Of a stretch of 64,000 nucleotides of DNA, positions 1 through 12,090 are shown in pieces. A program made the translations under genes and the position numbers. The notes under the pieces were generated by a model. The model ran no database searches, had not been told where the DNA came from, and worked only from the letters and a program-made list of their open reading frames with translations. The stretch comes from Toxotes chatareus. Its lineage: Eukaryota; Chordata; Actinopteri; Toxotidae. Each line of letters opens with the position of its first letter. Within the stretch, counting starts at the first letter, position 1. The DNA is taken from positions 24,718,643 to 24,782,642 of the forward strand of contig CM028883.1 in assembly GCA_016801885.1 (NCBI GenBank), given 5' to 3'.

Positions 1-10
1 CAGGTGCATG

Positions 11-28
11 GGTGTTCCTAATATACTG
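11..28 (+). repeat. Direct repeat, left copy, flanking the reverse-transcriptase relic
   Basis: The 18-mer ggtgttcctaatatactg matches the copy at 1379-1396 with one mismatch. It also resembles one terminal repeat of the Tc1-type relic at 46.75-47.49 kb (gttcctaataaagtgct). Confidence 0.45.
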
Positions 29-239
29 CTAATTCTGCAGGCTGTAATTTGTGGTCCTGTACTGCATTGTGCTTTGTTGACAGGTTATTATGTTGTTATT
101 TTCTCCACCCCATTCAAGTTAATGAGGGCAGGTTAATCTTGAACCAACACATCTCTAACATAGTTTCAACAAAAGCTGATAGTGTTCCTGAAGGAGACAA
201 TTTGTTGCTGGACTTTTATGTTAGACTTTGTATCTGTTG

Positions 240-1265
240 TATTGGCATTTCATGGACGACAGGCTGTGTGGACCACACCAATGTGGTGACAAAGCTCATA
301 GGGGAGGCCAGATTGAACAGGGGCAACTTGTCATTGTTGCTGCTCCACCTGGCAAATGCATATGGCTTTATTCCATACAAGCTGGTGCAGCTCACATTGA
401 CCAAATATCACGTGTGGAGATCAGCATCATCACAGGGTGCACCATCTCCATGACACTGTTCTCCCTGTTCATGAACATGATGCACACAAGGACTGCTAGA
501 CTGGAGTAACATTAGGACATTAGGGCGTTCATGGATGACTGCTCAGTCACCTCAGAATCAGTCCCAGGCTGCTGAAGGATTCTTCAGGGGCACAAAAACC
601 TGGTGCAGTGGGCCCACATAGGTTTTAAACCAGCCACATCAAGAGCTATCAAACTAAGGAAAGGGAAGGTGGAGCCATCTCAACCATCACAGAAAGGCTA
701 GTCAAGAGCTTAGGGAAGGTGTTTGACATCTCTCTGAGGGGCATAAAATCCATCCAGTCAACCTGCACTGAGCTGCATGGCTAAAATCTGTCTCGCCTAC
801 CGGGAAGTTCAAAGCCTGGGTGTATCCACATTCCTTCCAGAATCCCATGGCCCCTCCTCGTCTATACACATATCGACAGTCGAGGGTCAACAGTCACCTC
901 AGGAGATGGCTGGGGCTACCAAATAGCCTGAGCAGTATTAAACTCCGTGAACTGTTACTGTGTCTGAGTCCACCAAGAAAGCTGTCCTGCTGGAGCTGAC
1001 AGTGCCATGGGAGGACTGCCTGGAAGAGGCCTTTGAAAGGAAGCTCTCCAAGTATGTGGGACTGGTCAGCAACTGTCAGCAGGCTGGAGGGACAGTGAGG
1101 TGTCTCCCAGTAGAGACTGTATGCAGGGGATTTGCAGCCTCTTCTTTAGCCAGAGCATTCAGCAATTTGAGCTGAGGAAGAGAGAGAGAGGAAGAGGGAA
1201 GCCATCTGCAGAACCTCCAATATGGCAGAGAGTCAAGTAAACTAGCCATCCGGAGCTGGAGCCTT
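240..1265 (+). mobile_element. Decayed retroelement reverse-transcriptase relic
   Basis: Scattered frames preserve the order of a fish reverse transcriptase. At about 255-415 a frame reads VVTKLIGEARLNRGNLSLLL then HLANAYGFIPYKLV, a motif-A-like block where the catalytic Asp position reads His. At about 411-480 there is SIITGCTISMTLFSLFMNMM in another frame, and at about 528-539 FMDD, the catalytic motif. From 960 to 1165 a frame has ELTVPWEDCLEEAFERKLSK and a C-rich, GFAASSLARAF tail, which I recognise from the 3' part of this element type in fish. At least one frameshift and several stops lie between. The clade is not assigned. It is a pseudogene with no expected activity. Confidence 0.7.
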
Positions 1266-1269
1266 ATCA

Positions 1270-1983
1270 CCTACAGCAGCGTCACCAGGAGAAGGTTGTG
1301 TGATGTGTGATAATTTCAGAAATATCACAGAGGATGTGTCCAGAAGCATCAGTAGATGTATATTCACAGAGCTAACTAGGTGTTCCTAATAAACTGATGA
1401 CTGAGTATATGTATAAGCTTCTGCCTGAGACAGAAGAAGTATGGAAGTATGCCCAGAGTCTGACTGTAAGTTTAGTTCATAACTGCTTTCATTGCCTAAA
1501 TGTTGGGTGCATTGACTGGAAGGGTTGAAGGGTCATAGTAAAAACTGTTTCATCTGTATTTTACACAAATCTCAACCACAGCAAGGAGTCAGTGCAAGGC
1601 AAACATAGAGGTGAGTTGGCAACAACAGAGCAATGAATGAAAGAAAGAGTAATTTAAATTCTTGGAAGGGAAAAAAATACTTGTGTTGTTCTATCCAACC
1701 TGCATTTTCAATTTCTGTGTAAAAAACCTGAGTGAAACAAAACAGAAATTTAAAGAAAATGTCACAAAAAAAAAAAAATTCTACACATTGCTGAGGTCAC
1801 ATCACTGTAATGGATGTAAATACTCAATTCAAAATTTCTTTTGCAGGTTTTCTGGAGAATCAGTTAAATTTTGTTTTAAATGTAGATGGAAACTTGTGAA
1901 AAGACTACAAGACACTGAATAACTGCACCTATCAATAGTCAAAAGAATCAAAGCTAGTTTGAATATCTGCAGATGTCACAAGG
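1270..1983. other. Intergenic, no gene seen
   Basis: AT-rich DNA with a short poly(A) run near 1767-1779. The open frame at 1662-1922 has no recognisable similarity and a Lys/Phe/Asn-rich composition expected of chance AT-rich frames. Confidence 0.6.
1379..1396 (+). repeat. Direct repeat, right copy, flanking the reverse-transcriptase relic
   Basis: The 18-mer ggtgttcctaataaactg differs from the copy at 11-28 by one base and has the same orientation. It is followed by atgactgagta, which resembles a fish Tc1 terminal repeat. Confidence 0.45.
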
Positions 1984-1991
1984 GCCTACAG

Positions 1992-2192
1992 CAGGGGTGT
2001 CCAAACTGTTCCACAAAGGGCCGTGTGGCTACAGGTTTTTGTTCCAACCAATGAAAAGCACACAGTGTGACCAATCAACTGTTGAAGACTGAGATCGATT
2101 GATTAAATGAGTCAAGTCTGGTGTGCTGGTGCTTGGTTGGAACAAAAACCTGCAGCCACTCGGCCCTTTGTGGAACAGTTTGGACACCCCTG
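1992..2192. mobile_element. hAT-type foldback MITE, 201 bp, with 8-bp target duplication
   Basis: The element begins caggggtgtccaaactgttc and ends with the inverted copy. The terminal inverted repeats span 1992-2051 and 2133-2192, 60 bp each with two mismatches, leaving an 81-bp middle. It is flanked by gcctacag (1984-1991) and gccaacag (2193-2200), a 7-of-8 target duplication. Ends starting CAGGGGTGT and 8-bp duplications are typical of hAT elements. It has no coding capacity, so it must have been moved in trans. Confidence 0.85.
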
Positions 2193-2214
2193 GCCAACAG
2201 AAAAATTGAACCCA

Positions 2215-2640
2215 GGTGCACACAGATGAGGACATAGGAAATAGATATTATAAAGCAACATGGAAGTTGGGGTGAAGGCCAGGGGGAAGACTGGTCTAGG
2301 AGCTGAGAACACTGAGCTGGATCAGAGGCAGGGGGAGGGGCAGTTAGGAGCCGGGGAAGCCGGTCCAAAGAAGGATCCCAGGAGGGCTGAATAGTGTAGG
2401 ATTCCAGGACAGAAGCAGGGCTGACCAGAGACTACAGGGGTCAGAGTCAGAACAGACTGCAAGGAAGACAGACAGCAGGACTGAGTGCTAAAAAGCAAAA
2501 CTGGAAATGACAGCAACACTGATCAGTAACAGAGTCTCCACTGCAGAAGTGGCAGGGCAGGAGTATTTATAGAGGTCTTGATTATGGAACTGGTTCCAGC
2601 CGGTGGTGTTGTGCTCGGGGCTCCATCACACCTGTCTCCA
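2215..2640 (-). repeat. Possible LTR-like relic, minus strand
   Basis: Read on the minus strand, this C/T-rich stretch has a motif resembling fish Ty3-type LTRs: caggtgtgatggagcc, then a TATA-like ctataaatact, then pyrimidine-rich text rich in ctctgtctg-type words. No clear TG...CA ends or target duplication were found, so it is a tentative call. The open frames on the minus strand here are by-products. Confidence 0.3.
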
Positions 2641-5600
2641 CACACACAATCACACACAATCACACACACAGGGAGAGAACCACTCAGGAAACAACACTGA
2701 ATTGGAGGTACAAAAAAGTTTAAAAAAACTGCAACCCAATATAGATAAATGTTTGTTCTGCCATCAGAGCAGTAAAAGAAGTAAAAAGTTACTCCCAGCC
2801 GTAATCCTTCTTACCTGATCTTACCTTAAGTATGTGATGACATCATGTGCTTAGCCTCCACACAGACTAATTAGCCAACGTGGTGCAGCTGTGGAGGTAA
2901 ACCGGAGGCTAATGAGGTGATAGAGAACAAGTGTGCCTGCTGGACAGGTGAGGAAATAGAAAAAAACACTTTTTCTCTACAGTTGAGCATGAGAACAGAG
3001 AAATTAAAGTGAATTTAATGACCTCCACCACTGGCTGCAATTCTTTTACAGTAACAGAAGTTGGTCTTCTTGGTTTAGTGTAAAGAAAAGAGTGAAACTT
3101 ATTGCTGAATCAGAATCAGAATAATCTTTATTGTCATTACAGAACACGAGTTGTACAGTGCAACAAGATTTTGCTGAATTAAATTGAATGTCTCAGGTCT
3201 TTTGAAAAGAAACTGAATTGGCTAGAAGTTCAGAAAAGGGGTTTGTTTGCCGGTGCTGGGCATGACTTCTCCGTTTCACTAACATTAGTCTGTGGTTGAT
3301 GGCATGTTACTAAAATTCCTCACTTTTGTCAGGTAAAGCTAATTATTCAGGTGTTAAAAGTGCACCCAAACACTTGCCTTCTTTGAAAATGAACCAGTAC
3401 ATAACTCTTGTGTGTGTTGTACAACACCCAGACACTGCACCGTGCCCTGCTGAGTTAGGTTAACCTGTATCTTGTTTGTTTAACTTGAGCACAGTATGGC
3501 TGCCAGATTTGGTACCATCATCCCTATACAGATCCCTATATCAAAACCTTGGAGGTAAACCTTTAACAGTCTGCTTCAGAGGTGTTGATAGGTGTGTTTT
3601 TAAACTTTGGAGAAAGCCATGCTACATGGCTTTCACTGCTGTTAGTCCTTATGTGACCCTAAAATAACCACATCCAGATTCCAGCTCTGTACTTGATACA
3701 AACATGAGTTTGGCATCAATCCTCCTGTGTCACTCTTAGAAAGAAGCAAGTTAATGTATTTTACAAAAAGTATTTCTCTAACAGATTATTAGAGGCTTTT
3801 ACCCATCATGTCTTGTCTTGATTATGCTGACTGGCTCCTCTCAACAAAACAAATTGGTAGACAAATTTCAGTTTTTTCTTTTGACCCAATAGTCTTCAAT
3901 CCATTTCTGTCTCTGTATTTGTTCTTTTTCCTCATTAAAGATACAACAAGCCACAGGCACACTCTCTCTCTGACACACACACACACACACACATACAGTG
4001 TCCAACAGGGTCTCAGTGGAGGAGTCCCTGTCAGTCTGTCAATTTACTGGGTTTCCAAACAAGTCAAGACAAGCTTTCTTGGAGAGAAGATACAAGACAA
4101 CTCATCACTTTTGGCTATTCATCTTTTGGGACGTCTGTCTTGTGATGGGATGTCATGTTCATGGAGAACATAAAACAGGACAAAAATACTACATAGGGAT
4201 GTTCTAACCCATTAATATTTAGTAGTTATTATTATATTGCAGTTTTATCAAACGTCTTAGAATGAATGGGAACTTTTACTAATGTGGGCCAAGCTTCCTT
4301 GTACAGACCACACCCATCTTACCAATCAACCTTCATTTTGATCTCAATTACACACCTGCAAAGTTTAGTGACTGCATCTTGCACAGTTGTGACACTATCG
4401 CGGTGACAGACAGAGACACGTACACACCTACACCTCTGGGGTAGTTCCCTCTTCAGAAGGTGTGTCCATGACCACATTTGGCATGATGACACACACACAC
4501 ACACTCAGAGAGAGACACACAAGGTGAAAACAATGCCAGCCATGCTGCTGCAGCTGGTAACAACACCTCGTCCCGCCCCCAAAAAAGAACAACAAAGACT
4601 GTGGGTCATCGTGTTGCAGTTCCAAGGCTAATTCTTGTTTTCATGGAAATTGATTGTTAGGAAATGGTGTGCGTTGTGAGAGGACACTTGAGGCTTAGAG
4701 GCAGTCTGCTAATTAGGACCAAACTGTATTAACCCAACAACAACACTGACCCTGCAAAGCTCTCTCTCTCTCTCACACACACACTTTATGTTTTTCTCAG
4801 ACACACACACACAGATACATACAGTTCCTCATACACACACCAGTGCACATATACACAGAGTGTGACCTCATTATTGATGTTGCTCTTGGTTAAGACCCTC
4901 TCACGGTCCCTGCTGCTCTTGGCTGCTCTGGAGAGAGAGAGAAAACACACACACACACAGATGGGTAAATTTACTGTAAACTATTCAAGACCATATTCTT
5001 TTTTATTTTGAGGACCTGAGCAATCATGGACCATATTCAGTTGGTTTTTGTTTACTGACGCTGTCTAAAGATGGGTATCACAGAATCTCCACCATACAAC
5101 ACATGAAGCTTGTGTAACAGATTGAGTCAGAAAATCTGAACCAGGCATTTTTCTGAAACAACCCTATATTAAAGACATTTAGCTACTCCATAAGTACCAT
5201 ATTTTAGCAATTAGTCTTCCTATTTTCTGATCTGCACCTGTTTTAATTTTCTGTTGATGCTGTTAACTGTTTATACAAACTCAAAACTTCCACCATGTTT
5301 AACCTTTGTCTTGAAAAATGCAGGATAATGTACATTCAGCTCAAAGAAAATAATCCTCCCCTTTCGTGGGAGAATTGTTTTTTTTATAATGTGAAATGTC
5401 ACCAGCACATGTCAAGTTTCACTGTCTGTATCATAAAAAGAGCAGCAAAGCAGAAATAATTGAAATAAAATGGAGAATGAAACCAGGATTTCTGTTAAAA
5501 AGAGCAACAGCATGGTTAGTATGACACGTATCTGGTGTCTTGATAAAATCAGGATAGTGTACATTTCAGCTGTATTACAATACAACAGGTATGTCACATT

Positions 5601-6071
5601 CACCACTCTGCTGCTGAGTTTCTCTTTGTAACAGAATTAACATTTACTTCAGCTTTATTCTGAAATCTGTAAAACTCAAGTCTTCCTGTTCTACTTGAAA
5701 GGCCTTCATACAGGATCATGGAACATCTATAGGAAGTGTTGAGTATTACTGAATGTAACTTTGCAGCAATAGAAAAAATGGCAAAGTAGAACGGCTTGGA
5801 ATTATTAGTGAGCATTATGCACAATCTAAGCAGCAGTTTGGTCTGAATAACATGACTGTGTTATAATGAATGCATTAGTGTTGAGGAAATGTCCTGTACA
5901 TTATGTTGAACTCACCATGGATGCATTATAGTACAGATTATTCACCCCCACTCAATACTTTTTACAGAGCATCCATTAGCGACCAGCCTTTAGATTGTTC
6001 ATACTGGTATTACTGTGCTTGTTATTCATTAGATTTCACACAGTCCAATTGGTTTTTATTTGATTACACTA
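2641..6071. other. Intergenic, simple repeats and small relics only
   Basis: No gene is seen. Short (CA)n tracts lie near 2641-2670, 3971-3992, 4490-4503, 4775-4815 and 4944-4961. A retroelement-tail-like stretch (3112-3175) is listed separately. Two related stretches of about 35 bp, both reading roughly tgtcttga...caggata, occur at about 5308-5342 and 5537-5573. The frame at 3808-4173 runs through a CA repeat and has no recognisable product. Confidence 0.6.
3112..3175 (-). repeat. Retroelement 3'-tail-like repeat, minus strand
   Basis: On the minus strand it reads ...gtaatgacaataaag followed by short attctgattctg units. This is an AATAAA-like end followed by a microsatellite tail, a common form of fish LINE or SINE 3' ends. 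A similar stretch, with tctttattgtcatta, is at about 11020-11090. The family is not assigned. Confidence 0.4.
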
Positions 6072-6582
6072 TTGTCACGTTGAGGAAATAATGTCTTGTT
6101 ATGTTTTGTCCTGTGTTTATTTTGTCTCGTGATTTCCACTTTTATTTTGTAATCTGTTTTCCCTTGGTGTTTCAGGTAGTTTTCCCTTCCTCTTGTGTTC
6201 CTGCTAGTCTGATTGTCCTCTCTGCCCTGATTGTTTCCACCTGTTCCCCATTACCTAATCTGTATATATTGTCTGCATCTCTCTGTCTCCTGGTCCTGTC
6301 TCATGTCAGTAGAACCAGCACCATCCTCGTCTTGTGAAGTCTTGCATCCTGTTTACTCACTGAATCTGTTTTCTAGATTTGTTGCTACTTTGTTTGGTTT
6401 GTTTCATAGATTAGTACTTTGCCTCGCTAAGTGTGATTTTGTGTTTTTGTAGTCTTTTTTTCTTTTATTTTTAGTTGCCTTTTTGCCTCGCCACAAGTGA
6501 TTTTTATTTTTGGAAATAAAGACTGTTCTTTTAGAACTCTGTTCTGGAGTCGTGCATTTGGGTTCCTTGTTCAGTCGTGACA
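6072..6582 (+). mobile_element. Solo LTR, Ty3/gypsy-like, about 510 bp
   Basis: The unit starts (t)tgtcacgttgagg and ends cagtcgtgaca, so the ends are the inverted pair tgtcacg / cgtgaca, as expected of an LTR. It is flanked by acta (6068-6071) and acta (6583-6586), a possible 4-bp target duplication. Inside are a TATA-like tgtatatatt near 6260 and an AATAAA signal near 6515, in the order promoter then polyadenylation signal on the + strand. Words such as gattgtttccacctgttccc are familiar from fish gypsy LTRs. No internal gag/pol lies on either side, so it is a solo LTR left by recombination. The open frames here are not genes. Confidence 0.7.
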
Positions 6583-6586
6583 ACTA

Positions 6587-9500
6587 GGGATAAAATCTTA
6601 GTCTTCACAGCTTTCTACATGTAAGAGGATGTTAGACAGATGAGTCAAATGTGTATTGAGTGAACCTATAAGTGCAGTCTTTAGTCTGTTCAAATGAATA
6701 AGAGAATTTACTGGTTTGAATCAGCTGTATAAATGTTTCAGGGTGAGGTGTCTGGGTTGCTTCATAGTTTTTAAATAGATACATTGAGTAAGAAAAGTTG
6801 AGAGAAGAAAAAATAACTTCACATTCTCAAGAAAGTTTTTCTTGAAGTGAAAATATGTTTGCTGATAACCTGCCTGAAACTGGACTTGTATCATTATTAA
6901 CATTTTTTTTAAATTAATGGAAGCCGGTTATTCTGTTCAAACCAACTATCTGCTGTGAGCCATTCATTCTTCTTTTATTCTGTTGATGTGGGCGACACAG
7001 TTCAAGAGTTTGAGAACAGACACAGTGATGCTCAGTCTCATTTCTTATAAATATTGTATTATTTCTCATTCAGATCCTGAACTTACCACAAGATCCTTCA
7101 CTAGGACATAAGAGGTCACCTGAGAGCCTGTGAGCAGCACCTGTCTGTGTGCTGCTGACAGGATTTTCACAATACAATTATGCCTGACATTAACAAACAA
7201 ATCAACTGGACAAGCAGGGGATAATTGCTAAGCTCAGCTAAGCTCAGCTGTTACTTTCACTTCAGTTCTTCTTTGAGAAGGACCTGATGTCTTAATTTGC
7301 TTTGGAAGGTATTTTCTCCTCACAAATACGCAAACACTTAAATTTAAATGTAATATCAACTCATGTTATTTTTGCCCAATGAAGATGTTCTGTGACATCT
7401 GAAACTTTTAATCTATAAATACCGTTTCAGATTCACCACAGCACATACTGCTACTGCTGAGCTATAGCTAGCCAACGATGCGTAACGCAGTTTGAAGTCG
7501 AGGGTTACCAGATCATTGTCCCATATGTCAGAATCTTTCGTTCTTTACCATAATGACTAACATTTTGCAGAAAACACAAATCTGGCAACTCATATTTGCT
7601 GCATAGATCTCAGCGGTAACACAGAAGAGAGTTAAAATCCACATCTACACTCATGACTTGAGCGTTATCACAAAGGGCACAGCTTTTAGTGCTTAAACTT
7701 CTTGCTGGATTAAATCATTGATATGATTGGCTGTGTACACAAGTAGCACAGGTGTGTGATCATTTGATCTGCAGGAGCTGGAATGTGGTGGAGCCACCAG
7801 CAGCAGCAAAAGCTCAGACTCGGGTATTTGTGTGTAGTAGGAGACAAGAAAGCACAGAGGGAAAAATAGTTGAAGTAGCAATCATATGCAGGTAAATGAG
7901 ACTGAATAATCAACGCTCATTATTCAAAGCATAACATACTAATCAGACTGAGAGTCTTGTCTGACGGATTTCACAGCAGATTGCATCACTTTGCCTACTT
8001 TACCTGTGAGCCAGACAAGCAGCTCTGACAGCTTGGCAGTTAGATTCTGTTTGGTCCTCGCTGCTCAAAGGAAGCATCACAGACCAGCAGCAGCTGACCG
8101 CAGAAAAGTTTTAGCTGAAATGGAGGCTCATTAAATCCAGTGGACGTTAATGCTCTTGGAGATGTCGCGGGGTTATATGGTCAGGTTGAAGTAGTTGCCC
8201 ATGAAAAGATTTGCTCGAAGGAAGCAAAACAAAAATCCCACAATTTTAAATCCCACAATGAATATCATGATTAGCATTAACATTCATGAAAGCTGGTGAA
8301 AGGCCTTCTGAACAGACACTAAAAAGGCACTTTGTTGGCCCAGGCAGGTGACTGCATCCACAAAGGCTTTTCTATAGTCCGCTGGGAGTGCAGTGTGGGT
8401 CGCTTATTGTCCTGTGTCCTGAACTAACGTTGATCTGCAGGTATCTTGATATTCATTTCTTCTAATGTGACACAAACATGATCACATTATCATCGTCCAA
8501 TTCTGTCAATAGAATGAATGGTTACAGTATTATAATGTATTGATCAGATTTGTTTATTGAGAGCTTTTATTATTCATGAGAAATACTAAGGCTCAGTGTG
8601 TAGGCAGTGACTACACAAAGCAACATACACTGGTGTCACATGATATACATTAAAACACACAAGCCTATTGCTTTCAATGTAAGGCAACAAAGCAGTGGTA
8701 GCAACACTTTCATCACATTTACTTCCAGGATTGGTATGCTGCCTACTGTACCTTGGCTGCATCTTCTGTCTGTGTGGGGAATGATGTGTCAAATGAGGCT
8801 ACACAGCACAGCTGGTGTGTGTTGCCCTGTACACTTTGAGGTTGCTTCAGTTCAGAAGGGTAAATCAGGGCACTGTCATTTTTAACAGGGGTGGAAACAC
8901 TGACCATCTGGATGTATTGATATAATCCCTCCTCCTGACCTGCCATTTCAAGATTTTTCTGCCCAGAGGAATCACTATAAAATCTGTAGAGAAGTGTTAT
9001 TGGAATTTGCGGTGGTTGAGAATGTGGGAATGTGTGGATGATGGTTATTTAGTTGTATTTGAATTTCTCTGTATTGTTGGGGTTTCACCAACTGGGGTTC
9101 GATGGATAAGCAATGTAAAAAATAACCTGGGACAGTGAGACCTGGTGTGTGACTCAAAGTGACAACAATCTGACAACACCCTACTGACAAAAAAAAAAAA
9201 AAAAAAAAGAGGTTAAGGGCATAGTTCTTCTTTGTTTAATACTCCACAACTGACAATTTGGATATATATCAATGAGTGTTTTGACCAGCTCAGCACAATG
9301 AAAAAAAGATAAAGATCAACAACACCTGAACACCTTTGTCCACTCGCCCACAACAACTTCTAACTGCCTCCCTGGGGTCAGTAAGATTAATAACTCTGGA
9401 TTCAAGGATTTCTTTTGTTGTATGACTAACAAGAGGATCAAATTTTAGCATAAACAATATGTTTATACAATAAGTTCTTTTCCTTTCCCTTCCTTGAAAA

Positions 9501-9919
9501 ACAAACAAAAAAAAGGCTGCTCTTCTCCTTTGATAAACTGTGCATTGATTGACAGCTGTGCCGCAACACTCAACTGACATCTTGGTTATTCTAAAGCAAC
9601 TGTGCAACCTGTCACAAGAAAATTATAAAATTAACACACCATTGTCTCCAAGCTCCATTATTTGCTTGTCATTCAACAACATATGAACCATGTCTATATT
9701 TTTCACGGCTCCACTTTTTTGTCATTGTACATTACGTCTCCCCTGTCCTCTTAATCCCCACCCCACCTCCACACACATATAAACCCACTCCCAGCCCTCA
9801 GTCACACACTCACAGCACTCATACATACATACACACACCAATATCTTTAACATTACCTTATTACAATCGTGTTAATTAATTAGGAATATCTGTGGAAAAC
9901 TAGAAACTAGAAATCAGGC
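6587..9919. other. Intergenic, no gene seen
   Basis: AT-rich unique-looking DNA. A poly(A) run of about 19 bases is at 9189-9208, perhaps the tail of an old retroposed copy whose body I cannot identify. The open frames at 8607-8885 and 9290-9607 (minus) show no recognisable protein. Confidence 0.6.
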
Positions 9920-12090
9920 AATAAATAAATAAAATTCAAGTTATGATCCACCTCACCAAAAAGGAAGTGGATATTTGCCTATTGCAAGAAACATTTAACT
10001 GACAGTTATCTCAAGCTTCCACGTCTTTCTAGCCAATAAAAATTCACCAATTGTTCACCAATTCAAAGGGGCGGCCATCTTGATTAATAATAAAATTAAA
10101 TTCAGCCACAGGGCCATGGTCTCAGATTTAGAGAGACATTTCCCTCTGCAGCTCAGAATTAATTATAAAAGGTGACTTTTCCTCTGAGCTAGACCTGTTA
10201 ATAGATAGATCAAACACAGTAGGAAATACCTGATCTTGGCAGTCCACAGTAGCAATATAGGGAAGACTACAGCCTTGGCCATAGCTTGATGTTAAAACAC
10301 CAAAGACCTTTCAGTGGAACTTAAATTACTAAGACAAATAAAAGAACTTGAAAACACCTACTGTGTGTTACAAATCCCACATTAAAAGTGCATAGGAAAT
10401 CAAGAAAATATCAATTGCAACTGATTAATCAGGCATAACACATTCCAATACAATAACAACAAATCTGTAAAATCTATCTACATAAAACAAACAAAACACA
10501 ACTTAGGAAATAAGTTAAAGAGGCTTCAATACACAAGATAGGCAGAGGTTAACTGGGAACAGGTGAAGTACATCAGTGGGATCACAGAGGTGGGAAAACA
10601 CAAATACAGGAAGTAATACCATAACTGACTAATAAGTAACTGATAAGTAGAAGAAATGTAACTTCAAAATACTACAGGAAATACTAAACAGAAAAACAAA
10701 GAAACCAAACAGGAGTCCAAAAAAAGAGTCACTGAAGGGGCTGATCATGACATAAATGATATATGTAGGAACTTCTACAAGACATTGTCCAATTGGACCA
10801 ACCTACCTACTTTCCTTTCTGGAAGAATAGCAGCAGTTAAAATGGCAATCCTACAAAAAAAATCAACTATTTACTTTCAGTGATCCCTATTTTCATCAAC
10901 ACTTTATGGTTTGAATCCTCAACTCAACCCCAAGGGTTAAATTCTCAACCTTACAAAAACCAAAATCTCAGAGGGGATTATAAACCCTAAATTTTGAATT
11001 ATATCACCTCGCAAATTCAAGATTCAAGAGTCTTTATTGTCATTATGCGAGCATAACAAAATTTTTCAGAGAATCTCGGCTTAAAGGCACATATATAAAT
11101 CAGATCAAATATCTTACAAATTGGTGCAATCTCCCCAAAACTTGACTGTTATTGGTTAGAAACTGAACAGGCATTGTGCAACAGCACACTGTAGATTTAT
11201 CAGACATCCCATTTATCATCTAAACCATCAAGCGGCATTACTGTTTTGAAAACACATCCATAGCTTCAACCCTTTGAGCTTGGTGGAAACCACTTCAAAT
11301 GACCAACTCCACAGTTGCACCATCCCTCTGCTCTCCAATTTGGCACAAAGCAAACTTACATTTCACTACTTGGAAAGATAAAGGAATTACACATCTTCAC
11401 CAGATCATTCAGTGGAGTACCTTTTGTTCATTTTCAACACAGCCTTTGGAGTACTTGCAATTAAAATCATAAATTCTTTCAAAACTCAGTAGAACTGTCA
11501 GAGGTCTAACTCATCCAGTTCCAATAGAGAAAATGTTTAATCCTATCAAGAATTCACATAACTCTCAGCAGCACAGACTCTTCAATATCTCTCCCAGGCT
11601 CCAAGAGGGAACGAGACCTTTAGTACCAATGGTGACGTCAGGATCCAAATCAAAACTTCAACAAGAGCAATAACATGAACTTACAACTCATACAGTATAA
11701 GGTTATTCATAAAATAAAAAAATTACTGAACTGGACAAATGCACATACTATTCACAAAAGACAGCTAACACTTGCTTTCCACTTGGCACTGCTCAACAAT
11801 CAGGCGCTTTTGGTTTCAAGTTACAGATCAATTATGTCACTTACTGGACTGTCACATCTCTTTATCCCTGGAGGTCTGCATCTTAGGCGACCTCTCAGCA
11901 TTTCAATGATGCTGCACTACTTCTGGTGTTCTCCTCACAGCCCCAATTATTGGCAAGAAGACTACCCTTTTAAACTGGAAATCAAAACATAACCTAAAGA
12001 TGGAAGAATCTCCTAATAGATCATATATGCCTGGAAAAAAATATTAAAGCCTCCCTGAACCATAAAACAGCCGATTTCTATAAAACAGTC
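9920..12090 (+). mobile_element. L1-clade LINE ORF2 relic with the reverse-transcriptase core missing
   Basis: Three collinear blocks match L1-type ORF2 on the + strand. At 9967-9996 VDICLLQETF and at 10071-10133 AAILINNKIKFSHRAMVSDL are endonuclease-domain blocks. At about 10318-10470 a frame resembles the linker after the endonuclease (LRQIKELENTYC). At 10770 onward NFYKTLSNWTNLPTFLSGRI followed by AAVKMAILQKINYLLSVIPI matches the region after the reverse transcriptase, and at about 11332-11430 SPIWHKANLHFTTWKDKGIT then HLHQIIQWSTF matches the C-terminal part. Only about 300 bp separates the linker from the post-RT block, so roughly 1.5 kb holding the RT core is deleted. Many stops and frameshifts are present. 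A small foreign insertion sits at about 11020-11090. Confidence 0.75.

Noticed and set aside
6101..6452. Hydrophobic small proteins on the + strand
   Set aside because: Both frames lie within the solo LTR and are T-rich chance frames.
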